Below the pieces are notes generated by a model. The model was not told where the DNA came from. It saw only the letters and a program-made list of their open reading frames with translations, and ran no database searches. Of a stretch of 6,951 nt of DNA, positions 1 to 5,641 are shown piece by piece. This DNA is from an uncultured Eubacteriales bacterium (lineage in GTDB: Bacteria; Bacillota; Clostridia; Oscillospirales; Oscillospiraceae), in NCBI GenBank assembly GCA_902496595.1, contig CABVBV010000109.1:1-6951 (forward strand), written 5' to 3'. Position numbers and translations under genes: made by a program. The first letter of the stretch is position 1. Every line of letters starts with the position of its first letter.

Positions 1-39
1 GTGCGGAATTATGCGGCGTTGTTCAAACCCGCAACGTCC

Positions 40-61
40 GGGCGGGGGTGGAACCCCGCCC
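40..61. repeat. Perfect 8-bp GC hairpin
   Basis: GGGCGGGG (40-47) pairs with CCCCGCCC (54-61) across a six-base loop. This is a very stable stem. It lacks a following T-run in either direction, so a terminator role is only possible, not supported. It directly abuts the next inverted repeat. Confidence 0.6.
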
Positions 62-84
62 ATGCAAGGGTTTGGTTTGCATGG
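60..84. repeat. Perfect 8-bp inverted repeat
   Basis: CCATGCAA (60-67) pairs with TTGCATGG (77-84) around a nine-base spacer. It shares two bases with the GC hairpin before it, so both stems cannot be complete at once. It could be an operator-like or structural repeat; nothing decides this. Confidence 0.5.
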
Positions 85-118
85 TGCGTTGACGCGGGCG
101 CGGTGGTAATCCGAGGCA

Positions 119-142
119 GGGATCGTCGAGGACGCCGACCCC
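119..142. repeat. Imperfect 10-bp hairpin
   Basis: Bases 119-128 and 133-142 pair with two mismatches (A122/C139 and T126/C135) around the loop AGGA. On the minus strand it reads GGGGTCGGCGTCCTCGACGA, a word type I associate with dispersed repeats of high-GC clostridia. Its right arm shares bases with the longer CCCCTACG/CGTAGGGG pair, so the two structures are alternatives. Confidence 0.45.
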
Positions 143-184
143 TACGGCTGGTCTGTAAACGTACCGCCAGCGTTGGCGTAGGGG
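139..184. repeat. CCCCTACG / CGTAGGGG inverted repeat with inner hairpin
   Basis: CCCCTACG (139-146) and CGTAGGGG (177-184) are perfect reverse complements 30 bases apart. Between and overlapping them, CGCCA (165-169) pairs with TGGCG (174-178) over a four-base loop. This looks like the two ends of a small palindromic repeat unit. It ends about ten bases before an orphan ribosome binding site. Confidence 0.5.
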
Positions 185-186
185 CG

Positions 187-199
187 GGTGCGCCTCCTT
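187..199 (-). promoter_or_regulatory. Orphan ribosome binding site with no gene behind it
   Basis: Read on the minus strand, AAGGAGGCGCACC begins six bases after the lipoprotein stop codon. It matches the site before the lipoprotein gene itself, AAGGAGGCGCGCC, in 12 of 13 bases. There the ATG follows at once; here CGC stands in its place, and the frame from that point stops after 14 codons. It may be the remnant of a site for a lost downstream gene. Confidence 0.4.
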
Positions 200-204
200 C
201 CGGC

Positions 205-1527
205 TCAGCGCATTTCCAAGGCGTAATATATGGTGCTCGAGGGCACGGTCATGAAGCTGTTCGGCAGCGACTGGGCGCAGACGTTCCCCTGCGTGTCCGC
301 GCAGACGAGATAGACTTCGCTGTGCTTCACTCTCCAGCGCCCGTAGTCTTCGACCTCCTCATCCGGAAAGAGCGGGTAGAACGACAGCAGCAGCGCGAGG
401 CGCTCGCCGTCATAGGCGTAATCCCTCGAGTTGAGTATGAGGTTCGAGCCTATGAGCTCGTAGCCGGGCGTACCGTAGAGCTCGAAGGCCGGCCCTTCGG
501 TGAGCTTCCCGTCCACATAGTCGAAGGCGTAGATGGCGTGCAGCGTGTCCACCAACGCCCAGTCCTCGCCCGTCCAGAGGCTGGCGGAGTAGCTGTCGTC
601 CGGCGTGGCGACGCTGAAGCTGCCGCCCAGCTCGCCCTCGGGCGTGACCTGCGTGAGCGTGAAGACGTCGTCGCACCTTTCGTACAGCAGCGCTCCGCCG
701 TCGGGCGCGGGAGTCATGTACGTTTTCTCGCCGCGGACGGCGAGCTGCCGGAGCGAGGCCGTGTCCGGCACGTACAGCCCGTCCTCATCCGACCACATGA
801 GGTCCATGAGCCAGAACTCCGTCGTTTCCGAACTTTCGTCCCTGAGCACGAAGGCGTAGAAGCTCTCGTAGCACTCGCAGGATATATCGAGGCTGAAAAC
901 GCCGTGTACGCCGTAGCCCCGGACTACGCCGTCCTCGTCCTTTGTTATCGAGACTTTCTGTGTCTCGTCCTCGGGCACGGGCCGGGAGAGCACAGTTTCC
1001 AGCAGCGCGTTTATCTCCTCGGCCCTGTCCGCGGGATAGTCCTGGGTGGCGGCGCAGTAGTAGGGCCAGGTGTCGTAGAAGTCCGCGAGGTACACCGTCT
1101 CCTCATACTCGCAGCCCGCCGGGGTCTTGTCAGCGACGTACTGCATATGCGGCGGCAGCACGATCTCCGAGGCGCTCGCAGCGGTATCGGGGTAGAGCCT
1201 GTCCAGGATTATAGGCTCGAGCCGGTCGGTATAGCTGGGGCTGTAACCGCTCCCGGCCCGTATCGGCTCGTTCAGGGAGAAGGTACAGTCCGTCTCGCCG
1301 GAGGCGGCGTCGAAGCCCAGCTCGAAGTAGAGCAGGTTCGAGAACTCGGCGACATCGTCAGTATTCGCCCGGACGGAGACGCCCTCGCAGAGCTCCGGGT
1401 CGCCCGTGAGCGCCTCCGGCTCGAACTGCGCTTTGTCCTGCGCCGAATTTACAAGCGCCGATGCGCAGGCGCAGCCCGCGAGCGAGAGCGTGAACAGCAA
1501 AATGAGCAGTATCACAGCGCGTTTCAT
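205..1527 (-). CDS. Lipoprotein (440 aa), paralogous family, last gene of the operon
   Basis: MKRAVILLILLFTLSLAGCA has a clear lipobox, LAGC at 16-19, so Cys19 should be lipidated and the protein held on the outer face of the membrane. ATG at 1527 has AAGGAGG six bases upstream (1534-1540). It is the longest member of the four-gene family. N-domain landmarks: LLYFELGFDAASGETDCTFS (65-84) with Cys81, LPP (124-126), DTWP (152-155), RPVPEDETQ (182-190), GYG (204-206). C-terminal part: PDGGALL (275-281), TPEGEL (295-300), GEDWALVD (320-327), YAYDGERLALL (370-380) and CADTQGNV (409-416), a beta-propeller-like pattern by inference. It carries more cysteines than its relatives (for example 47, 81, 139, 158, 217, 219, 285). 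It ends with TGA and is followed by a repeat region with no gene. Function unknown; an exposed binding or immunity protein for the ABC system is a guess from context. Confidence 0.88.
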   Translation of the reverse strand: MKRAVILLILLFTLSLAGCACASALVNSAQDKAQFEPEALTGDPELCEGVSVRANTDDVAEFSNLLYFELGFDAASGETDCTFSLNEPIRAGSGYSPSYTDRLEPIILDRLYPDTAASASEIVLPPHMQYVADKTPAGCEYEETVYLADFYDTWPYYCAATQDYPADRAEEINALLETVLSRPVPEDETQKVSITKDEDGVVRGYGVHGVFSLDISCECYESFYAFVLRDESSETTEFWLMDLMWSDEDGLYVPDTASLRQLAVRGEKTYMTPAPDGGALLYERCDDVFTLTQVTPEGELGGSFSVATPDDSYSASLWTGEDWALVDTLHAIYAFDYVDGKLTEGPAFELYGTPGYELIGSNLILNSRDYAYDGERLALLLSFYPLFPDEEVEDYGRWRVKHSEVYLVCADTQGNVCAQSLPNSFMTVPSSTIYYALEMR

Positions 1528-1544
1528 GGCGCGCCTCCTTTCTC

Positions 1545-2828
1545 TCAGCCGAGCGAGAGCTCAAAGTTGAAGCTGGAATAGCTGTTTCGCAAGAGCGGAA
1601 AGTCGAGCGTCCGCTCGAGGACATTGCCCTGCGCGTCCGCCGCGATGAGCAGCGCGGCCTCGCTGTAGCCGGGCTCGCCGGAGTACCAGCCTATGCTCCG
1701 GCCGACGGCGAGGGCGCAGAGCCTGTCGCCGTCGTAGGCGTAGATGTAGTCGTAGTCCGAGCCGAAGCTGACGGAGGGCAGCACGTAGTCGTGCCCATGG
1801 ACGATGCGCCCGTCCTCGTAGCCGAAGGCCGTGACGAGGCCCTCCTGCACGAGCAGCGTCCAGTCCTCTCCCGCGACGAGTTTGGCGGAGTGGTATTCCA
1901 CGTCCGCATAGTCTGCGTGGAGCGTACCCATGAGCTCGCCCTCGGGCGAGAGCTGGATGAGCGTGTAGCCGTCTTCCGCCGCCTCGAGCAGCAGGCCGCC
2001 GCCCGCGGGCGTGTCGATGCTGGCGGACAGTTCGCGCAGCTCGGTGAGGTAGCGCAGGCTCGACGTGTCGGGCACGTAGGCCCCGTATTCCTCCGACCAG
2101 CGTGCGTCGAGGACGTAGACGCGGGTGCGCTGCGCCTCGTAGTCGGCGCTCATGTCGGCGAAGCTGAGGACGTAGAAGCCGCCGAGCACCCGGCAGTCGG
2201 CCCAGATGGAGCTGCCGCCCGTGACGCTGCAGTTGAACTGCTTTATCTCGCCCTTGGCGTTCAGGGTGACGGAGGCCGTGACCAGCGTGTCCCCGGGCAC
2301 GGGCTGAGCCAGCTCGCCGGAGAGCAGCGCGTCCATGTCCGCGCTGACATTGGACAGGTCGTCGTCCACAATGAACGGCCAGTTATCGCAGCAGTCGGAG
2401 AGCGGGAAGGTCTCGGTGTGCGTCCCGCCGGGCTCTGAGCGGCCCAGGATGTACCGGCAGGGCATGGGCAGCTCGCCGGGCTCATAGGTGCCGGAGCCGC
2501 CGGCGTTCAGCCAGTCGGTTATGAAGGGCGTCCAGTAGTTCGAGCCTGTGTCGGTGTACTCGCTGCCGTACCGCAGCTCGAAACAGCAGGAGCTCTTGTC
2601 CGAGGCGGCGTCGTAGCTGAGGCTGTGTACGAGCCGGCAGCCGGCCCGGCCCCGGAACTCGGCCCGCGCACCGAGCCTGAGCCCCTCGAGCGAGACCCCG
2701 CCGCCAGCGTCCGAGGCCGAGGCGATGTACGCCGCGTCCCGCTGCGAGCCGATGGCCAGCGCCGCCGCCCCGAGGCCGAGGCCGGAGACGAGGGCGAGTA
2801 TAATAAGTATCAAAACAGCGCGTTTCAT
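1545..2828 (-). CDS. Exported protein (427 aa), paralogous family
   Basis: The start at 2828 is chosen over an upstream in-frame ATG because AAAGGAG (2835-2841) sits six bases before it and a signal sequence begins there: MKRAVLILIILALVSGLGLG with probable cleavage after AAALA (21-25). There is no lipobox. The same N-domain landmarks are present as in the neighbouring paralogues: SYDAASDKSSCCFEL (71-85) with Cys81, ELP (119-121), NWP (149-151), QPVPGD (175-180). The C-terminal part has TPAGGGLLLE (273-282), SPEGEL (294-299), GEDWTLL (320-326), YAYDGDRL (363-370) and AADAQGNV (396-403). These glycine/aspartate turns suggest beta-propeller blades (inference). The first 14 coding bases are identical to those of the next gene, which points to a duplication. 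The next gene lies 17 bases on. Role unknown; surface partner of the transporter by context. Confidence 0.87.
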   Translation of the reverse strand: MKRAVLILIILALVSGLGLGAAALAIGSQRDAAYIASASDAGGGVSLEGLRLGARAEFRGRAGCRLVHSLSYDAASDKSSCCFELRYGSEYTDTGSNYWTPFITDWLNAGGSGTYEPGELPMPCRYILGRSEPGGTHTETFPLSDCCDNWPFIVDDDLSNVSADMDALLSGELAQPVPGDTLVTASVTLNAKGEIKQFNCSVTGGSSIWADCRVLGGFYVLSFADMSADYEAQRTRVYVLDARWSEEYGAYVPDTSSLRYLTELRELSASIDTPAGGGLLLEAAEDGYTLIQLSPEGELMGTLHADYADVEYHSAKLVAGEDWTLLVQEGLVTAFGYEDGRIVHGHDYVLPSVSFGSDYDYIYAYDGDRLCALAVGRSIGWYSGEPGYSEAALLIAADAQGNVLERTLDFPLLRNSYSSFNFELSLG

Positions 2829-2906
2829 AGTGTTCTCCTTTGGGACAGGCAAATTTGCGCGTGCAGCGGGCGCTTGCCATTTGCGCAAGGGAGGCTTTGG
2901 GCGTGC
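2829..2906 (-). other. 78-base gap with ribosome binding site and palindrome
   Basis: This gap between the 402- and 427-residue genes contains the AAAGGAG site (2835-2841), the 10-base palindrome GCAAATTTGC (2849-2858), a direct repeat ATTTGCGC (2853-2860 and 2879-2886), and the left arm of the 18-base inverted repeat (2883-2900). The palindrome could be a regulator site or a small structure in the RNA. I see no convincing promoter or terminator here. Confidence 0.5.
2883..2900 (+). repeat. Left arm of an 18-bp inverted repeat flanking the 402-aa gene
   Basis: GCGCAAGGGAGGCTTTGG lies seven to 24 bases past the stop of the 402-residue gene. Its exact reverse complement is at 4153-4170, before the start of the same gene. 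With a one-base gap the match extends a few bases inward (GCG[T/G]GC against CGGGC). Confidence 0.85.
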
Positions 2907-4115
2907 TCAGTCCGCCTCCAGCCCGAAGCTGTATTCGTCGAAGACGCTTGTGCCGCTGATGCGCTGCACGCTCAGGACGCCGCCGCCGTCGGCGATGATC
3001 AGGACGGCGTCGTCCGTGCCAGGGATGAGCACGGCGGCCCTTTCGCCGGAGACGGCGTATCCCGCCGCGTCGCTGAAGGCATAGCTCCCGGAGTCGCCCG
3101 GCTCGCAGGCAAATAGCGGCTCGTACTTGCCGCCGCGCTCCGCGTAGACCTCGATCCTGCCGCCCTCGTCGCAGAGCGCCCAGCCCTCGCCGGCGGCGAC
3201 GTTGAAGTCCCCCGGCTCAAAGTCGCGGGAGTAGTATGTGTCCTGCAAGACCTCTCCCTCGTGCGACACCGAGGCAAGGCGCATATGGCCCTCGCCGCGC
3301 TCGAAGGCGACGAGGCCGCCGTCGGGCGTCTGCGCGAGCTTTGTACCGCCCTCAAAACTCAGGAGCTGCCGGAGGGTCGTTATCTCGACCTGCGTCCGGC
3401 CCTTCGCCAACTGGAGGCGCAGGTGATAGAGCGCACCGCCGTCCTGCCTGAGCGCGAGCGTGAAGCAGGCGTCGTCCAGCGTGACGGTCTTGATGCTGTA
3501 ATCGCCGCCCGAGAGGTACTCGCGTCCATACCCGGCGACGAGGCCGCCCTCGTCCCGCGTGAGGGTGTACTCGACCATCGTGTCCTCCGGCACGGGCAGG
3601 CTCATGACCGAGGCGCTGCGCTCCTTGGCAAAATCGCTCAGGCCCGTGCCATTAACGTCGATGGGCCAGGTCTCCGACCAGTCCGCGAGCCGGGCCGTCA
3701 TGCTCACCGTCTCGCCGGGCGCGGCCTGCGCTGCGAGCGTGTGCCAGGGCTCGGGCAGCTCCGCCTCGTCAAAGCCCGCGTCCGGGCGCTCGCAGCAGTC
3801 CACGCCGCTCGAGACGTGGTAATAGCTGATAGTGCCGTAGCTGTACGCGGTCATGTCCTCGAGCGAGAACGCGCACCGGGACTCGCCGCTCGCGGCGTCA
3901 AGGCCGAGCTCGAAGCGGAGCCACTGGCTAAACTGCGCCGGATGCAGCTGCTCTGCCCCGACGGTGAAGCCCCCGGCAGCAGCCGCCTCGCCCGATACCT
4001 GCTCCGAGACAAGCGCGGGCCGCCCCTTCAGCGCGTTCACGCCCAGCCCCGCCGATGCGAGGCAGAGGACGGAGACTAGGCACAGTATGCAGAATGTGAT
4101 AAAACCGTGTCTCAT
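2907..4115 (-). CDS. Exported protein (402 aa), paralogous family, flanked by an inverted repeat
   Basis: Starts at an ATG with AAGGAGG seven bases upstream (4123-4129). The N-terminus MRHGFITFCILCLVSVLCLA is a signal sequence or membrane anchor. Its cysteines do not sit in a good lipobox, so cleavage near GVNA (25-28) or retention as an anchor is likely. Shared with the two following genes: FELGLDAASGESRCAFSL (68-85) with Cys81, Leu-Pro (120-121), TWP (149-151), LPVPEDT (173-179), and C-terminal TPDGG (263-267), HEGE (285-288), GEGWAL (309-314) and SGERAAVL (356-363). The C-terminal half looks like beta-propeller blades, inferred from the regular DG/EGE turns only. The gene stands between the two largest gaps in the operon, and each gap carries one arm of an 18-base inverted repeat. 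I do not recognise the family and assign no function beyond an extracellular role. Confidence 0.85.
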   Translation of the reverse strand: MRHGFITFCILCLVSVLCLASAGLGVNALKGRPALVSEQVSGEAAAAGGFTVGAEQLHPAQFSQWLRFELGLDAASGESRCAFSLEDMTAYSYGTISYYHVSSGVDCCERPDAGFDEAELPEPWHTLAAQAAPGETVSMTARLADWSETWPIDVNGTGLSDFAKERSASVMSLPVPEDTMVEYTLTRDEGGLVAGYGREYLSGGDYSIKTVTLDDACFTLALRQDGGALYHLRLQLAKGRTQVEITTLRQLLSFEGGTKLAQTPDGGLVAFERGEGHMRLASVSHEGEVLQDTYYSRDFEPGDFNVAAGEGWALCDEGGRIEVYAERGGKYEPLFACEPGDSGSYAFSDAAGYAVSGERAAVLIPGTDDAVLIIADGGGVLSVQRISGTSVFDEYSFGLEAD

Positions 4116-4152
4116 GGTCAGGCCTCCTTCGTGTCTGGTCTTACGATGCCCG

Positions 4153-4170
4153 CCAAAGCCTCCCTTGCGC
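4153..4170 (-). repeat. Right arm of an 18-bp inverted repeat flanking the 402-aa gene
   Basis: CCAAAGCCTCCCTTGCGC is the perfect reverse complement of 2883-2900. It lies in the untranslated stretch before the 402-residue gene, 38 bases upstream of its ATG. The CTTTGG ends of both arms point toward the gene, as terminal inverted repeats of a cassette would. Confidence 0.85.
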
Positions 4171-4178
4171 TCAGCTCA

Positions 4179-4207
4179 TTTGTAAAAAAGCGGGGCGAAA
4201 TCTTCAA
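4179..4207 (-). promoter_or_regulatory. Candidate sigma-A promoter before the 402-aa gene
   Basis: On the minus strand TTGAAG (4202-4207) and TACAAA (4179-4184) are 17 bases apart, each with four of six consensus bases. They lie in an AT-rich patch, including T6 at 4184-4189, that stands out in this GC-rich sequence and in the largest gap of the operon (99 bases). Transcription would begin near 4172 and give the three long exported proteins a separate output. The match is weak. Confidence 0.3.
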
Positions 4208-4214
4208 ACTTGGC

Positions 4215-4907
4215 TCAGATGAATTCGGCGTAGGCCCAGGACCAGAGGCAGTTTTCCACGCCGGGCAGGGTGAGCTCGCAGGCGTAGAGCGGGCCGTCCT
4301 GTGCGCAGACCACGAGGAAATGCCGCTTCGGCTCTCTTACCGTCGCCGCGTCGCGCGTGGTCAGCACGGCCAGCCGCTCGCCGTCGAAGGCGTAATGCCT
4401 CGTGTACGAGCACATGCCCATGTCCTCGCCCTCGGGCGTCAGCGACCAGCCCGTGAGCCCGCCCAGTTCGAACACCGGGCCCGGCTCGTAGGCCTCGCCG
4501 TCCCAGGTAAAGCTCAGCACCCGGCCGGTCTCTTCCTCTATCGAGAGCGCCCAGCCCTCGCCGTAGTATTTATAGCCGCCCTCGGCCTGGCCGCTCGCGA
4601 GCGCGGGCTGCGTCTCGTCCGGCTCCGGCGGCACGAAAACATCCATAATGCCCGTGCGCAAGCTGCGCTCAGTATCTCCGCCGACGTCGCGGGCGAGGTC
4701 GAGGTACAGGCTGCCGCCTGTGACGGCTACAATGCCGTACAGCGCCCTCGAAGACAGCCGCAGCCCCGAGGCCGCCTCGGGCGTGCCCGCGAGCGTCTCA
4801 AGCTCAAGCTCCGCCGTCTCCCAGGCCGGGGCAATGGCCGCGTTCGCGCCGACGAGCAGGCAGGCGCTCAGCGCCGCCGCCAGCAGCAGTATCGCCGCGC
4901 GTCTCAT
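4215..4907 (-). CDS. Short exported protein (230 aa), reduced member of a four-gene paralogous family
   Basis: The N-terminus MRRAAILLLAAALSACLLVG is a signal sequence. LSAC at 13-16 fits a lipobox, but hydrophobic residues continue past the cysteine, so cleavage after ANA (21-23) is an alternative. Residues 38-82 align by eye with residues 39-85 of the last gene: a Leu-x-Gly-x-Pro-Glu start, then LYLDLARD against LYFELGFD. Residues 116-230 match the C-terminal part of the other three: GEGWAL (116-121), TPEGED (157-162), YAFDGERLAVL (172-182). A short PPEPDETQ (93-100) resembles the PVPEDETQ of the 440-residue protein. About 170-210 residues of the longer paralogues are missing, including the conserved Cys81 and Trp-Pro. 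It starts two bases after the ATPase stop with a weak GGGGA site (4914-4918), so it is probably translated by coupling. Function unknown; a surface partner of the transporter is inferred from position. Confidence 0.8.
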   Translation of the reverse strand: MRRAAILLLAAALSACLLVGANAAIAPAWETAELELETLAGTPEAASGLRLSSRALYGIVAVTGGSLYLDLARDVGGDTERSLRTGIMDVFVPPEPDETQPALASGQAEGGYKYYGEGWALSIEEETGRVLSFTWDGEAYEPGPVFELGGLTGWSLTPEGEDMGMCSYTRHYAFDGERLAVLTTRDAATVREPKRHFLVVCAQDGPLYACELTLPGVENCLWSWAYAEFI

Positions 4908-4909
4908 GG

Positions 4910-5641
4910 CTATTCCCCGCCCGTCAGCTCGTCTATCGCGCGGCTGATGCGCTCGGCGCGGTAGCCGTAGCTGCGCTTCACGTAGTCCATGAGGCTCTCG
5001 CCCGTCTCCTCAAGCTCCGACATGGCCACGTCGCCCACGAGCCGGCCTCGGTGTATGAGCAGCGCCCGGCCTATGAAGCCCTCGACTTCCTCCAGAAGAT
5101 GCGTCGAGAGCAGCACCGTCTCGTTCGGCTCGAGGATGCCCAGCAGCACCTTGTAGAAGTCCTCGCGGTTGAAGACGTCGTTGCCGGAGAAGGGCTCGTC
5201 CATGAGGATGTAGTCCGCGCCCTGCGAGAGCGCCAGCACGACCTCGAACTGGTTCTTCTGGCCCGTCGAGAGCTTCGAGGGCTGGCCCTTCATGGGCAGC
5301 TCGAAGAAGTCCATGAGCACGCGGAAGCGCTTTTCGTTGAACCTCGGGAAATGCGCCGCGTAGAACTCCGCGTGGCCCTCGGGCGAGAGCGAGGGGAAGA
5401 AGGAGTGCTCGCTCGTGGCGAAGGACAGGCGCTCTATGTTCTTCGGTGAGACCGGCTCGCCGTCGAGCAGCACCTCGCCCTTGTAATTGAGCAGGCCCAG
5501 TATGCACTTCATGAGCGTGGACTTGCCCGCGCCGTTCTCGCCGAAGAGGCCGACGAGCTCGCCCTCGCCGAGCTTGAAGCTCACGTCGCGCACGGCCTCC
5601 TTCGAGCCGTAGGACTTGCTCACGTTTTTCAGCTCTATCAT
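4910..5641 (-). CDS. ABC transporter ATP-binding protein (YtrB/CcmA-like)
   Basis: A 243-residue nucleotide-binding protein that should power the transport or sensing done by the two membrane proteins upstream. Visible motifs: Walker A GENGAGKS (34-41), signature LSTGQ (124-128), Walker B YILMDEP (144-150) with catalytic Glu149, D-loop SGND (152-155) and H-switch His181 in STHLLEEVE. The signature has Thr where LSGGQ has Gly, and the D-loop lacks the usual SGLD. No glutamine is found where the Q-loop should be: the region reads SFATSEHSFFP (73-83), so Glu78 may take its place. The ATG at 5641 follows AGGAGG (5651-5656) by nine bases; a GTG one codon earlier is also possible. Longer in-frame starts upstream run inside the permease gene and are rejected. 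Helical tail 208-243 is short. The next gene begins two bases after its TAG. The family is sure, the substrate is not. Confidence 0.95.
   Translation of the reverse strand: MIELKNVSKSYGSKEAVRDVSFKLGEGELVGLFGENGAGKSTLMKCILGLLNYKGEVLLDGEPVSPKNIERLSFATSEHSFFPSLSPEGHAEFYAAHFPRFNEKRFRVLMDFFELPMKGQPSKLSTGQKNQFEVVLALSQGADYILMDEPFSGNDVFNREDFYKVLLGILEPNETVLLSTHLLEEVEGFIGRALLIHRGRLVGDVAMSELEETGESLMDYVKRSYGYRAERISRAIDELTGGE

Larger units (their letters stand above)
1..204. other. Non-coding, repeat-rich region downstream of the operon
   Basis: No minus-strand gene continues past the TGA at 205-207. The long plus-strand frame that crosses this stretch is open only because it runs antisense to the lipoprotein gene. 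The stretch holds at least four inverted repeats (40-61, 60-84, 119-142, 139-184). Some contain the words CCCCTACG and CGTAGGGG, which I recall from dispersed palindromic repeats in gut clostridial genomes; this recollection is not checked. No hairpin is followed by a run of T on either strand, so no textbook Rho-independent terminator is present. Confidence 0.6.

Noticed and set aside
40..184. CRISPR array
   Set aside because: The repeats are inverted and differ from each other; there is no regular direct repeat and spacer pattern.
1..1581. A 526-codon open frame on the plus strand from the window edge
   Set aside because: It is fully antisense to the lipoprotein gene except for the repeat region, is rich in Arg, Val and Gly as GC-driven shadows are, and has no ribosome binding site or recognisable domain.
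2829..2888. Extended N-terminus for the 427-residue protein
   Set aside because: It would place 20 polar residues before a clear signal sequence and read through the strong ribosome binding site.
3261..4079. A 272-codon plus-strand frame opposite the 402-residue gene
   Set aside because: The minus-strand frame has a signal sequence, ribosome binding site and paralogues; the plus-strand frame has none of these.
4184..4200. GC patch followed by T6 as a terminator between the 230- and 402-residue genes
   Set aside because: No complementary arm forms a stem before the T-run, so only the T-run fits.
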